64,000 bases of DNA from Pirellulaceae bacterium (GTDB lineage Bacteria; Planctomycetota; Planctomycetia; Pirellulales; Pirellulaceae), in NCBI GenBank assembly GCA_020852965.1, contig JADYZV010000111.1, positions 1-64,000 of the forward strand. Direction: 5' to 3'. The translations under genes were made by a program, and so were the position numbers. Under the pieces are notes generated by a model. It saw only the letters and a list, made by a program, of their open reading frames with translations, ran no database searches and was not told the origin of the DNA. This document shows positions 7,899 to 17,733 of the stretch, piece by piece. Positions within the stretch are counted from its first letter, which is position 1, and every line of letters starts with the position of its first letter.

Positions 7899-10262
7899 CT
7901 ATTCCCGTGTTTTTAGCACGCCTATCAAGTCTAGTTCGTTAATGCGGCGCTGCACAATGATAGCTGAGATCACGGTGGCTACTACGACTACCAAGGCGGC
8001 CACACCCAAGGTGCTGGGGTTAATCACTAGGGGAATGCGATAATTGTCCGTGTCCAAGCCGCTGACCATCAGGGCTGCCAACCCAAACCCGAACAGCCAG
8101 CCAATGGGTATCGCCAACAAGGTGAACAAAGCGATCTCGGCGAGCAATACGGTGGAGACTTCGCTTTTTGAAAAACCGATTACTCGCATGGTGGCCAAAT
8201 CGCGGCTGCGCTCGGAGAGCGAGATGCGAGCGCTATTGTAAACAACGCCTATTGCGATCACGGCAGCAAAGCCGGCAATGAAAGTTCGCATGACCAAGAC
8301 GCTCTTCTCCATGGTCGCTTGAAAGCTGTCGATGACTGCGTCCTTGATAGCCACGCTAGCCACCCCGGGGCGCAGTTCCAGCTCGTGAAATACTTCGTTG
8401 ACTCGATTCGAGTCTACTTTTAGAAAGGCACCCGAAGCCACGTCCGATTCCTTGAGCAATTTGTGCAATTGCTGTTTGTTCATGTAGGCATTGGCGCCCG
8501 AATACTCTTCGACGATCTTGGTCACTTCGAGATTCAACGTTGGACGCTTGTCTTCGAGCACCTCGACCGTAAGCAGGTCGCCGGGAACCACTCCCAAGAC
8601 CTCGGCCAGTCGCGTGTTGAGCATGATGCCGAACTCGGGAATCGCTACCGGTTGCTCACCGGTATTGAGCAAGCGATAAAGCTGTGGAGTCGATTCGAGC
8701 CCCATGATGCCAACTCGCTTAGAACGATTTGCAAAGTGGATCCGCGTGGCGACCGAGCGCATCGTCTCGCTGTCGATCACCCCAGGTAGCCTGCCGATCT
8801 CGTACACCACCGAAGCCGTCGCAGGCTCGACAAAGGTGACCGTCAAGTCCTGACGCTGAGCCTTGCGGAATTGAAAGTCCATCATATAGTTGACAGCATC
8901 CAGTGAGAAACTTCCTAAGATCATCACCGCGACAGCCATGGCAATACCAACCACCGACAAACTGGCCTTCACCGGTTTGCGCGAGACGTTGCGGACGACC
9001 ATTCGCAATTCCGGTGAGAGCCAGTGCCGTGGCAGGATGCGTTCGATCAGCGTCGGACGAAAACTGGGAGGCGGCTCGGGACGCATCGCCTCGGCGGGAG
9101 GTAAGCGAATAGCACTCCGCACGGCAAACCAAGTGCCGAAGATGGCGGCGGCAGTCGTGATCAAGAACACCAGCACCACGGCTTGAATGTCAATCCGCAA
9201 CTCCAAAACTGGGAATCGATAGTACGTATGGTAGAGCTTTGTCATCCCCGAAGCCATCCAGATTCCAAACGCCGCACCAATCACCGTACCGGCCAACGAT
9301 ATCACAAGGGCTAAGTTCATGTAGTGCAAACCAACTTCCCAATTGGTGTATCCGAACGCCTTCAGGGCAGCGATCTGTTCACGTTGCTGGCTGATCACAC
9401 GCGAAAGAACAGTGTTGAGTAGAAATGCGGCGACCGACAGGAAGATGGCGGGTGCCATCATTGCCATGCCGCGAAGTTGTGCGATCTCGTCGCTCAAATA
9501 TTGATGCGACAACTGTTGGTCGCGTAGATAGCCTCCCACGCTGCCAAAGGGTTTGAGCAGGCGATCTAGCTCGTCTACCACTTCGTCCGGATTGGCACCA
9601 TAGGTTAGTTTGAGCGAGAGACTATTGAAGGCTCCCGTCATATCGAAGGCAGCTTCCAGATCACGCTGGCTGATCCATAGAATTCCAAATCGCCGGTCAT
9701 CGGGCATAATGCTCCCTGGCTGAATTTGAATGACATACTCGGGAGACAAGGCTACACCGACAATTTTTAGTTGTTGGCTGCGCCCATTGAGAATCGCCTG
9801 CACGGAGTCACCGATCACGAAGCTGTGTGCGTCGGCGAAAACCTCAGAGACGACGACCTCGCCCGTTCTATTCGGTTCCATCATTCGTCCGCGTGTGATA
9901 TACAGCTTATTGAGTTCGTTTTCGCCCGACTCGGGGACAGATATCAACCGCGCGGTCGCCGGTTCTGTCATCTCGGGTACATCGAGCAACACGTCGTAGA
10001 CCAAACGGGTTTCTACGGCTGCCACCCCGGAGATCTCTTTCAAACGCGGAATAATTGATAGCGGTGCGCGACGCACGGAGGAAAAGACATCTCCGAAACG
10101 AAACTCGCGATAAAACGTCTCCTTGCTCCAAGCCAACGAATTGTATGCGCACATCGACATCACGAAAGTCGCCACGCCGGCAGCGATCACTAGCATGATC
10201 GCCAGCGCTTGGCCTCGCATATGCGTTAGATCGCGGATCAATTTTTGGTCAAGTTTTCGCAT
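7899..10262 (-). CDS. ABC transporter permease, FtsX/MacB/LolC-like
   Basis: About 787 residues from the ATG at 10260-10262 (MRKLDQKLIRDLTHMRGQALAIMLVIAAGVATFVMSM). A TTG 15 codons earlier is possible but less like the family. The first membrane helix is followed by a large extracytoplasmic domain, then three helices with the FtsX-domain signature (LSRVISQQREQIAALKAFGYTNWEVG). A second extracytoplasmic domain and a second FtsX block follow (SLSERSRDLATMRVIGFSKSEVSTVLLAEIALFTLLAIPIGWLFG). This duplicated layout matches permeases in which one polypeptide carries two FtsX units. Such permeases act with a LolD-type ATPase as mechanotransmitters exporting lipids, antimicrobials or peptides. Confidence 0.92.
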   Translation of the reverse strand: MRKLDQKLIRDLTHMRGQALAIMLVIAAGVATFVMSMCAYNSLAWSKETFYREFRFGDVFSSVRRAPLSIIPRLKEISGVAAVETRLVYDVLLDVPEMTEPATARLISVPESGENELNKLYITRGRMMEPNRTGEVVVSEVFADAHSFVIGDSVQAILNGRSQQLKIVGVALSPEYVIQIQPGSIMPDDRRFGILWISQRDLEAAFDMTGAFNSLSLKLTYGANPDEVVDELDRLLKPFGSVGGYLRDQQLSHQYLSDEIAQLRGMAMMAPAIFLSVAAFLLNTVLSRVISQQREQIAALKAFGYTNWEVGLHYMNLALVISLAGTVIGAAFGIWMASGMTKLYHTYYRFPVLELRIDIQAVVLVFLITTAAAIFGTWFAVRSAIRLPPAEAMRPEPPPSFRPTLIERILPRHWLSPELRMVVRNVSRKPVKASLSVVGIAMAVAVMILGSFSLDAVNYMMDFQFRKAQRQDLTVTFVEPATASVVYEIGRLPGVIDSETMRSVATRIHFANRSKRVGIMGLESTPQLYRLLNTGEQPVAIPEFGIMLNTRLAEVLGVVPGDLLTVEVLEDKRPTLNLEVTKIVEEYSGANAYMNKQQLHKLLKESDVASGAFLKVDSNRVNEVFHELELRPGVASVAIKDAVIDSFQATMEKSVLVMRTFIAGFAAVIAIGVVYNSARISLSERSRDLATMRVIGFSKSEVSTVLLAEIALFTLLAIPIGWLFGFGLAALMVSGLDTDNYRIPLVINPSTLGVAALVVVVATVISAIIVQRRINELDLIGVLKTRE

Positions 10263-10385
10263 GGTTTTCGCGGGTCGTGGATTGCTCCGCCGGTTCTCGC
10301 TTTTCAAATGTAGCAGCTTGATCGCATCAATACTTTGGGTTAAATAAAGCGACTGCCGACGGCGCGGTCAGCAACTAACAAAGCA

Positions 10386-11132
10386 CTACCATTTCAGCTC
10401 AGATGCGTCGATCCGCTCGGCATTCTCTTCGATGCCGATGATCTGTCCGTTGCTCAGTGAGATGACGCGATCAGCCATCTGAGCTATGGCCGCGTTGTGC
10501 GTAATGACGGCGGTGGTGGTTCCCAGTTCACGATTGATTCGCGCGATCGCCTCCAGCACGACGATGCCTGTTTCGACATCCAATGCGCCCGTCGGTTCGT
10601 CGCACAGCAGCACTTTGGGCTTCTTGGCGATCGCTCGGGCGATAGCCACTCGCTGTTGCTCGCCACCAGAAAGTTGTGCTGGGAAGTGGTCAGCTCGGTC
10701 CTTGAGCTTCACCATTTCGAGGGCTTCGAGTGGGTGCATCGGCGACTGGGCGATTTCGGTGATCAGTTCGACATTCTCACGAGCGGTCAAGCTGGGGATC
10801 AAGTTGTAGAACTGGAATACAAATCCGACGTAGTTGCGTCGGTACTTGGTTAGCTCTGCATCGCTGCTGGCAGTCAGCTCGTGATCTTGGTAGTGGACGG
10901 TGCCGGTGGTGGGCACATCCAAGCCACCGAGAATGTTGAGCAAAGTGGATTTGCCGCTCCCCGATGCTCCCAGCAGCACCACGAATTCGTGGTCGTACAA
11001 ATTGAGCGTTACGCCACGCAGGGCGTGGACTTGAACTTCGCCCATTTCGTAGATCTTGGCGACATCAACCGCGCGAAAGACGGGCGACTTTTTTGTAGTC
11101 AGAGTTTGGATAGTCGTATTGCCAGGGGACAT
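10386..11132 (-). CDS. ABC transporter ATP-binding protein, LolD/MacB-type
   Basis: About 248 residues from the ATG at 11130-11132; a TTG 16 codons earlier extends the frame. Walker [11 protein letters not shown]-loop [20 protein letters not shown], signature [14 protein letters not shown], Walker [13 protein letters not shown] and the H-loop in [10 protein letters not shown] are all intact. The NLIPSLTA segment and overall length are typical of the LolD/MacB branch. It is first in the leftward three-gene operon; a 123-base gap precedes the permease. No convincing ribosome binding site is seen for either start. Confidence 0.92.
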   Translation of the reverse strand: MSPGNTTIQTLTTKKSPVFRAVDVAKIYEMGEVQVHALRGVTLNLYDHEFVVLLGASGSGKSTLLNILGGLDVPTTGTVHYQDHELTASSDAELTKYRRNYVGFVFQFYNLIPSLTARENVELITEIAQSPMHPLEALEMVKLKDRADHFPAQLSGGEQQRVAIARAIAKKPKVLLCDEPTGALDVETGIVVLEAIARINRELGTTTAVITHNAAIAQMADRVISLSNGQIIGIEENAERIDASELKW

Positions 11133-11435
11133 GATTGGGTGTGACAGTTTGCCGACGATGGAGAGCCGTCCGTGAGACAAGGGATCTGAAGCAAATTGAT
11201 TTCGAGTGGACGCGCACGTCCGATTAGGTTTTACGTCAGCCGATAGGGCGCGTCAACAACAACCGACAAAAAGGAGTAAACGTTTGCGAGTTTGTTCGTT
11301 TGTTGACCACGAAAAACACGAAGTACACGAAAAGCTGGCGCGCGGATTGTACCGTTCTGTACGGATTTGCATTGCAAATTTGGATTCGCACTGTCTGGCT
11401 GGATTCTGGCAACTTTCGGCGATCGTGGTCGAGCC
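11133..11435. other. Intergenic region with a dispersed ACCACGAAAAACACGAA repeat
   Basis: Non-coding stretch upstream of the ABC operon. At about 11288-11333 it contains a copy of the CACGAAGxACACGAA repeat that recurs at about 26466-26492 and, inverted, at 26697-26737. No gene is supported; small frames here are formed by the repeat. Confidence 0.6.
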
Positions 11436-11486
11436 TTGACCCGCTATCGGTCGAATGCTAATATAGACACGGACGGACGCGTCCGT
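11436..11486 (+). promoter_or_regulatory. Sigma-70-like promoter with 14-bp palindromic operator, upstream of tetR
   Basis: TTGACC (11436-11441) and TAATAT (11459-11464) are separated by exactly 17 bases. Immediately after the -10 lies the perfect 14-base palindrome ACGGACGCGTCCGT (11473-11486), where an operator could block transcription. It points rightward toward the TetR gene, with a long leader of roughly 320 bases. Inference: autoregulated promoter of the TetR/RND block. The leader from 11487 to 11806 holds no convincing gene. Confidence 0.5.
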
Positions 11487-11806
11487 ATGATTAGGTTGTC
11501 CACTATGTTTCAGGTCAAACCATGTTGGCTGCACACGATCCCCAATTCAGAACCGCTTGCCGATTGCGAGCAAGGTCCAGCTGGTTGATGGGGGTTTGGG
11601 CTGCCAGTGGCTGCGTGCGCGATAGCTATCAATACGGCTCCGCTCATGCGCGCAACGCTCATTAACCGGAGCTGCAACTGGGCGTGTCATGGCCAAACAC
11701 ACGGCCGAAGAATGAGTGAGCGGCGGTAATCACTTGAATGAACCGGAACGGCAAAGACACTAATTGGCATTCGATTGACACCTATTAGAAATTGAGAAGT
11801 CGAGCG

Positions 11807-12433
11807 ATGAAGAAAACGACGGAGCTGGCTCCCAAAACCATTGCGAAGCGAAATGACATTCTGAGGTTTTCGCTCGAAGTTTTCGCGCGTGAGGGTTTCG
11901 GAAATACCGACGTGCAGATCATCGCGGACCTAGCCAACGTGGGCAAGGGAACCGTCTATCGCCATTTTGGCAATAAAGAACAGCTATTTCTTGCCACGGC
12001 CAAATTCAGCTTAGAACAAGCTGCCGCGTACGTTACCAAAAAGATTGGTGGAGAGGAGCAAGTGGCGTCTGTTATCGGTCAGCATGGTGCGACTGGCTTG
12101 CTGCGGATGATTGGGACGGCCTGTGCCGAGTATTACCGCCGCCATCCGCAGGCGGTTGAAATCATGATCCAAGAGCGAGCTCAATTTCGTGAATCGGTCT
12201 TTCCTACCCACCTGATGCACCGCGAAGAAACGCGTGGTGGAATCGACGATATCGTCGCTGGTGCCATCAAAACAGGTGAATTTCGAAAAGTAAATATAGC
12301 CGAGGTGACAACCGCTTACGCAGATCTGCTGTACGGAAGCGTGGTCAATGGCTGCCTGGAAGGAACGAAGTCGAAGTTGGTGAAGCGCGTCGACGCCGCC
12401 CTGGAAATCTTTCTGGCTGGCTTAAAGAAATGA
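11807..12433 (+). CDS. TetR/AcrR family transcriptional regulator
   Basis: About 208 residues from the ATG at 11807 (MKKTTELAPKTIAKRNDIL), with GAGAAG upstream; a TTG at 11792 in the same frame is less likely. The N-terminal TetR helix-turn-helix is clear: ILRFSLEVFAREGFGNTDVQIIADLANVGKGTVYRHFGNKEQLFLATAKF. The remainder is a helical ligand-binding/dimer domain of normal length. It lies between an ABC export operon on the other strand and an RND pump operon on the same strand. Inference: drug- or lipid-responsive repressor of the RND genes and possibly of itself through the palindrome at 11473-11486. Confidence 0.92.
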   Translation: MKKTTELAPKTIAKRNDILRFSLEVFAREGFGNTDVQIIADLANVGKGTVYRHFGNKEQLFLATAKFSLEQAAAYVTKKIGGEEQVASVIGQHGATGLLRMIGTACAEYYRRHPQAVEIMIQERAQFRESVFPTHLMHREETRGGIDDIVAGAIKTGEFRKVNIAEVTTAYADLLYGSVVNGCLEGTKSKLVKRVDAALEIFLAGLKK

Positions 12434-12473
12434 TGCCACGGATCGCAAGTCGGAATCCCATATGTCTGTCAAG

Positions 12474-12643
12474 AAACAATTTTAGGGTGGTGGACTCTAG
12501 ATGGTAGTGGACGAGGTTACGCGTCCCCTGGATTCGCAACAGGTTAGGGACTCGTAACCTCGTCCACTACACCTCGTCCACTACACCTCGTCCACTACAC
12601 CTCGTCCACTACATCAACCCTAAGTCTTAATTTTGACAGACCA
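12474..12643. repeat. GTAGTGGACGAGG element, copy 2, with four-fold 14-bp tandem repeat at its right arm
   Basis: Core inverted repeat at 12504-12570 (67 bp). The right-arm unit ACCTCGTCCACTAC is present four times head to tail at 12557-12570, 12571-12584, 12585-12598 and 12599-12612. Outer, less perfect arms near CTGTCAA (about 12466) and TTTGACAG (about 12635) suggest a larger element. It fills the gap between the TetR gene and the adaptor gene. Confidence 0.8.
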
Positions 12644-12672
12644 CTCGTCAAACTTTAAACAGAAAACGAATC

Positions 12673-14058
12673 ATGCAGTTACTTCCGACTTCCAACCCAA
12701 CTCACTTCGCTGTGTTACTCACGCTGGTGTTTCTTGCTGGCTGCAGCAAGGCGACGGTCGAGGGGCCAGCCGAAGTTGCTAGTGTTTCGCTGCGCGAGAT
12801 CGAAGTCTCTGCCGATACGGTCAACCACCAGTCGCTCGCCAGCCAACTGGAATTTACTGGCAACCTCCTCCCGAAACGAGCTAGCCGCTTGACGTTCGAA
12901 GTCGACGGAATCGTTTCGCACATTCCGCAGGTAGGGGCCAAGTTTGATGTCACCCTCAACGGTCAACGTTATCAGGAGCAGTTGGGAATCATCTACGGAC
13001 AATCCGTCGAACAAGGCGAGACGCTGGTTGAACTGAACACTAGTGATTTCGAACTACAAGTTCAGATTGCTGAAGCCAAACTTGCCAAGGCCCAAGCCGA
13101 CCTTGCCAAACTCAACGCAGGTCAACGCCCCGGGGAGATCCAGCGGTTGATAGCTCTGCGAAACGAAAGCCGCGCTCGGTTGGACCAAGCCAATCGCGAA
13201 AATAGTCGCATGCAGCAACTGCGGAACAACAACGTCGTAGCGGCGGCCGAATTCGACCAGGCGGCCACTCAGGCGGCAGCCTCCCGAGCCATGCTCGAAA
13301 GCGCCGAGGCGATGTTGGCCTCCGCTCAAGCTGGGCCGACAGCCGAAGAAGTCGCGGTCGAGCAAGCTGTGGTCAAGCAAGCGGAAGTAGAGCTCGCTCA
13401 GGCGCGACAGAACCTGGACAAGGCAACTTTGGTCGCACCCTACGCGGGTGTCATCGTTTCGATCAACGTCGAAGTCGGCGATCGCGTTGCCGCCAGCAGC
13501 AATCCCGTCGTAGAAATGATGGACATCAAGTACCTAGTCGCAGAAATCAATGTCCCCGAAGCATTGGTTGGTCGCGTACAAGTCGGCGATGTGGCTCAAG
13601 TTAGCGCTGCGGGAACTGCGGTTGCAGTCAGCGGCTTGGTCGTAGCCGTGAATGAAATGGTTGAACCTCAAACGAGATCATTTAAAGTTCGTATCGCGAT
13701 CGACAATCAGCAGCGCGCATTCAAAGCGGGGCAGTTTGCCAAAGTAGTACTGTCGATCGAATCTGGCCAGAGTGACGCGCTGACCATTCCCAATGCCAGC
13801 ATCGTCTTCTCTGATGGCCAGCCCTCTGTATTTGCTATCGATGGTGATCGAGTGCTGCGCAAGCGGGTTGAGCTTGGGCTCTCCACCGATGATCGTACTG
13901 AGGTACGGACAGGGATTAGTGCAGGAACTCTGGTCGTTACCGACGATCCCACCCTGCTGGCCGATGGTATGCAGGTCAAACTGAGAAATCCGCCAGACGC
14001 TTCAGCAGAGCTCAAGGCTGTTCGACGAGTATTCGTGAGTGAGCCCAGGAACAACTGA
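12673..14058 (+). CDS. RND efflux periplasmic adaptor, lipoprotein
   Basis: 461 residues. The signal peptide ends in the lipobox LAGC (Cys24), so it should be lipid-anchored, as in AcrA/MexA. Lipoyl half (about 90-120, IIYGQSVEQGETLVELNTSD), then a long Ala/Gln-rich alpha-hairpin (about 125-245), second lipoyl half (LVAPYAGVIVSINVEVGDRVAASSNPVVEM), then beta-barrel (SFKVRIAIDNQQRAFKAGQFAKV) and membrane-proximal domain. The stop is 28 bases before the ATG chosen for the RND pump gene, so the two genes form one operon. It couples the RND trimer to an outer-membrane channel not encoded here. Confidence 0.92.
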   Translation: MQLLPTSNPTHFAVLLTLVFLAGCSKATVEGPAEVASVSLREIEVSADTVNHQSLASQLEFTGNLLPKRASRLTFEVDGIVSHIPQVGAKFDVTLNGQRYQEQLGIIYGQSVEQGETLVELNTSDFELQVQIAEAKLAKAQADLAKLNAGQRPGEIQRLIALRNESRARLDQANRENSRMQQLRNNNVVAAAEFDQAATQAAASRAMLESAEAMLASAQAGPTAEEVAVEQAVVKQAEVELAQARQNLDKATLVAPYAGVIVSINVEVGDRVAASSNPVVEMMDIKYLVAEINVPEALVGRVQVGDVAQVSAAGTAVAVSGLVVAVNEMVEPQTRSFKVRIAIDNQQRAFKAGQFAKVVLSIESGQSDALTIPNASIVFSDGQPSVFAIDGDRVLRKRVELGLSTDDRTEVRTGISAGTLVVTDDPTLLADGMQVKLRNPPDASAELKAVRRVFVSEPRNN

Positions 14059-14086
14059 CCGACGGAGCGATTTAAGAAAGCGACCT

Positions 14087-17000
14087 ATGAAGATCTCAGA
14101 AACAGCAGTCCGACGGCCAGTCTTGACCACGATGGCTTTTTCCGCCCTGGTTGTGTTCGGTTTAGTCGCCTACCAGATAATTGGCATGGCGCTCTATCCA
14201 GACGTTGACATGCCAATGGTCTCCGTCTCTGTTGTCTACACCGGTGCATCGCCTCGCACAGTGGAAACCGAGGTCACTGAGGTGCTGGAGGAAACCCTCA
14301 GCACGATCAGCGGACTCAAATCGATGCGTAGCGACACCAGCGAAGGTGTGGCCCAAGTCTTTCTCGAATTTGATCTGGATCGCGATGTCGATGTGGCCGC
14401 GCAGGATGTGCGCGATAAGATTGCCTCGGTTCGCGCTGAATTGCCGATAGACTCGGAAGCTCCGGTCGTCAACAAGTTCGATCCGGACGCCGCGCCGATC
14501 ATGAGTATCGTGCTGGCGGGGGACGCTTCAATTCGCGAACTGACGCTGTTTGCCGATGATGTGCTCAAGCCCAGAATCGAAGCCATCAATGGCGTAGGGG
14601 GCGTGCAGTTGACCGGCGATCGTGAGCGCGAGGTGCGAGTCTGGTTGCGACAACAGGACTTGGTCGCTCACAATCTTTCAGCTCAAGACGTGGTAGACAC
14701 GCTTCGCAAGGGGAACGTCGAGTTTCCAGGTGGCCGCATCGAGACGGGCCGTCAGGAATATGTCGTTAAAACGCGAGGTCGTCTGTCACGCGTCGATGAT
14801 TTCAGACGTCTGGTCGTTGCCAACCGCAACGATGCCGTAGTGCGGCTCGAACAGGTAGCCTTCATCGAAGACGGCTTGGAGGACCAACGCTCCTTAGCGC
14901 GACTCAATGGACAACCGGCGGTCGCACTTTCCGTTCGCCAGCAGTCGGGGACCAATATGGTCGCGGTCGCTCGCGAAGTCGGCTCACAACTCGATGCCGT
15001 TCGCGCCAATATGCCCGACAGCTACAAGTTGTTGGTAGTTCAAGATAACTCGAAATTCGTCGAGGCCAGTATTAACGAAGCTCAAGGTGAACTGCTTCGC
15101 GGCGGAACGCTGGCCGTACTGGTGATCCTGCTCTTTTTGCGCAGCCTACGCGGATCACTGGTTGCTGCAGTCACGATTCCAGCCACCATTATTTCCACGT
15201 ATGCCTTCATGTTGGCGATGGGCTTTACGCTCAACACGATGACATTGCTTGCCTTAACGATCTCAGTGGGGATGATCATTGATGACTCGATCGTGGTCCT
15301 GGAAAACACTTGGCGACACATGCAATCGGGCAAGACGAGCACAGAAGCGGCTATCCTGGCCATGGATGAAATTGGATTTGCCGTGGTAGCGACGAGCCTT
15401 TCGATTGCCGCCGTGTTCATTCCGGTTGCGTTCATGGAAGGGCTAGTCGGTCAGTTCTTTTATGAGTTCGGAATGACCGTCACGTTTGCGGTGGTCGTCT
15501 CGACTGTGATCGCTCTGGCGCTGTCACCCATGTTGTGCGCGCGGTTTCTTAAGTTGGCCAACGAGCAGAGTCGATTCTATCAATTCTCGGAGGGGATTTT
15601 TAAGTCGATTGAAAGCTTCTATGCTGGTATGCTCGGATTCGCCTTGCGACGTCGCTGGCTCGTGGTCGTTTCAGCTATCGGTATCTTCATTGCCAGCACG
15701 ATGCTCCTCCCATTTATCGGCCAGGAGTTCACACCGGTGGCCGATGAAGGGCAGTTCCAAATTCAGGCCGAGGCCCCGGTGGGATCGTCGATCGAGACGA
15801 CCAGTAAGCTGGCTCACGAAATTGAGAAGCTAGTGGTAACGCTGCCTGCTGTGAAAGACATCTATACTACGGTTGGCGGACAGTACGAGGGTCAAACGAC
15901 CGTGGCTGCAGTTGTCGTGCGAATGGTCGATAAAGATCAGCGCAGCGTGTCCCAATTCGAGGTCATGAAGATGGCTCGCGAGCTGATGGCCCGCTACTCA
16001 CACCTGCGAATTAGCGTCGACTCGGTGGCCCGCTTGGGAGGGGGCGGCATGCGCTCTGCCCCGGTGCAGTACAACTTGCGCGGTGACAACTTGACAGAAA
16101 TGAATGCAGTCGCCGATAAGATTGTCAAGAAACTGGAGGCGACGCCTGGCTTCGTTGACGTGAATACAACTAGTGTCTCTGGCAAGCCTGAGTTGTCGAT
16201 AACCATCGACCGCGATCGCGCGGCCGACTTGAGTGTCGAAGTCGAAGATTTGGGTAAAGCCATCAGCCAATTGGTCGGCGGTCAAAAGGTCTCCAGCTTT
16301 GAAGACAACGGCAAGAATATCGACGTGCGCGTTCGGCTTGTCGGCCACGATCGTGTAGACCCTAGGTCACTGCAGACTCTACCGGTTCGGATGAAGGGGG
16401 GCGGGTTGACGGAACTGCGCTCGCTCGCCTCAGTGGACAACACTTTTGGACCAGTCAGCATTGAACGACAGGATCGTCGCCGGCAGGTTACCGTGATGGC
16501 CAACCTAGAAAGTGGCAAAGCTCTGGGGGAAGCGATTACCGAAGTGGAGCAAACGGCTGCTGCGATTGGCATTCCCGAAGGCGTGCGGACTGTGTTTACA
16601 GGAACAGCCGACATGATGGCCGAGTCTTTTGCCAGTATCATTTTTGCGATGCTCCTCGCCGTACTGTTGACTTACATGATTCTCGCAGCGCAGTTTGAGA
16701 GCTACCTACATCCATTCACGATCATGCTCTCATTGCCACTTTCCGTCGGCGGTGCGCTGGGTGGCTTGTTTATCACCGGTCGTACCCTGAACATTTTCAG
16801 TATGATCGGCATGATCATGTTGATGGGGTTGGTTACTAAGAACGCGATCTTGCTAGTCGACTATACCAACTTGCTCCGCTCTCGCGGTCTGAGCAAAGTC
16901 GACGCGTTGCGTGAAGCCGGACCAACCCGCCTGCGACCGATCTTGATGACTGCATTTTCCACCATTGCCGGCATGATCCCCATCACACTAGGGCTTGGCG

Positions 17001-17257
17001 AAGGTGCCGAGTCCCGCGCTCCGATGGGAGCCTGCGTGGTTGGGGGAATGTTGACCTCCACGGTGCTGACTCTGATAGTCATCCCCGTCGTCTACAGCAT
17101 CGTGGATGACATGCGATCGCTGGGCCCGCGTTTGCTCGCCACAATTCGTCGAAAGCAACCCGCAGCCCCTTCGCAGCCAATTCTTGGTGACGATTCCGAC
17201 AAACAAACAGACCGTCCCGGAGCGGTCACAGAACCCGAACTCGAGTCTGTAGCGTAG
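14087..17257 (+). CDS. RND multidrug/solute efflux transporter (AcrB/MdtB-like)
   Basis: About 1056 residues from the ATG at 14087 (MKISETAVRRPVLTTMAFSALVVFGLVAY); an in-frame GTG at 14039 would overlap the adaptor gene. The twelve-helix RND plan with two large periplasmic loops is evident. Proton-relay Asp-Asp in the fourth helix is present (GMIIDDSIVVLEN), as is the Lys of the tenth helix (MGLVTKNAILLVDYTN). The GxxxFFYEFGMTV and PxxxRPILMTA motifs also fit. The family includes HAE-1 drug pumps. The substrate is unknown; the neighbouring TetR suggests an inducible system. The C-terminus is hydrophilic and ends 82 bases before the convergent thioredoxin-like gene. Confidence 0.95.
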   Translation: MKISETAVRRPVLTTMAFSALVVFGLVAYQIIGMALYPDVDMPMVSVSVVYTGASPRTVETEVTEVLEETLSTISGLKSMRSDTSEGVAQVFLEFDLDRDVDVAAQDVRDKIASVRAELPIDSEAPVVNKFDPDAAPIMSIVLAGDASIRELTLFADDVLKPRIEAINGVGGVQLTGDREREVRVWLRQQDLVAHNLSAQDVVDTLRKGNVEFPGGRIETGRQEYVVKTRGRLSRVDDFRRLVVANRNDAVVRLEQVAFIEDGLEDQRSLARLNGQPAVALSVRQQSGTNMVAVAREVGSQLDAVRANMPDSYKLLVVQDNSKFVEASINEAQGELLRGGTLAVLVILLFLRSLRGSLVAAVTIPATIISTYAFMLAMGFTLNTMTLLALTISVGMIIDDSIVVLENTWRHMQSGKTSTEAAILAMDEIGFAVVATSLSIAAVFIPVAFMEGLVGQFFYEFGMTVTFAVVVSTVIALALSPMLCARFLKLANEQSRFYQFSEGIFKSIESFYAGMLGFALRRRWLVVVSAIGIFIASTMLLPFIGQEFTPVADEGQFQIQAEAPVGSSIETTSKLAHEIEKLVVTLPAVKDIYTTVGGQYEGQTTVAAVVVRMVDKDQRSVSQFEVMKMARELMARYSHLRISVDSVARLGGGGMRSAPVQYNLRGDNLTEMNAVADKIVKKLEATPGFVDVNTTSVSGKPELSITIDRDRAADLSVEVEDLGKAISQLVGGQKVSSFEDNGKNIDVRVRLVGHDRVDPRSLQTLPVRMKGGGLTELRSLASVDNTFGPVSIERQDRRRQVTVMANLESGKALGEAITEVEQTAAAIGIPEGVRTVFTGTADMMAESFASIIFAMLLAVLLTYMILAAQFESYLHPFTIMLSLPLSVGGALGGLFITGRTLNIFSMIGMIMLMGLVTKNAILLVDYTNLLRSRGLSKVDALREAGPTRLRPILMTAFSTIAGMIPITLGLGEGAESRAPMGACVVGGMLTSTVLTLIVIPVVYSIVDDMRSLGPRLLATIRRKQPAAPSQPILGDDSDKQTDRPGAVTEPELESVA

Positions 17258-17339
17258 CCGAACGTTGGCGAATAGGCTTCGCCAATCGCCAGCGTTCAAA
17301 ACCAGCTCTGACCGCATCGGAGATCTCAACGTCGGTAGA

Positions 17340-17576
17340 TTACTTCAGTGCAGACAAGTCCGCGCCGTGGTTGATGTGGAACACTTGTCCCCCGAGAACG
17401 AGCGCCGGAACCGATTTTACCCCGAGTTGTTCCGCTTCGGAGACTCGTTGCTTTGCTTCGCCGAGATGGACGATCTCAATATCGAAGCGCGTTGGATCCA
17501 ATGAATTTGCGACCGATTGTTCAGCACTGACGCAAACGGGACATCCGGCGTGATAGAATTGAGCTTTCGTTTTCAT
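17340..17576 (-). CDS. Small thioredoxin/glutaredoxin-fold protein (CPVC)
   Basis: 78 residues from the ATG at 17574-17576, preceded by AAGGA at a good distance; the longer frame starting at 17618 lacks this support. The sequence MKTKAQFYHAGCPVC carries a CxxC redox motif in the glutaredoxin/thioredoxin-like position. It is followed by EIVHLGEAKQRVSEAEQLGVKSVPALVLGGQVFHIN with the cis-Pro typical of the fold (SVPALV). A thiol-disulfide or metal-thiol role is likely. It is divergent from the HxlR regulator gene 157 bases away, a layout that suggests redox-linked control. Confidence 0.83.
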   Translation of the reverse strand: MKTKAQFYHAGCPVCVSAEQSVANSLDPTRFDIEIVHLGEAKQRVSEAEQLGVKSVPALVLGGQVFHINHGADLSALK

Positions 17577-17733
17577 AATTCGTTCCTTGCAAGAGTGGTT
17601 CAAAAAAGTCGTCATCAAGTTGTTGGTGACGATCCTTGAATCTTAGCCACGAATGTCGAACACGAAAGCACGCACTTTTGGGTTGCATAGGCACCTTTTG
17701 GTAACAATTGAGCATTCGCGGTATAAAAATTCT

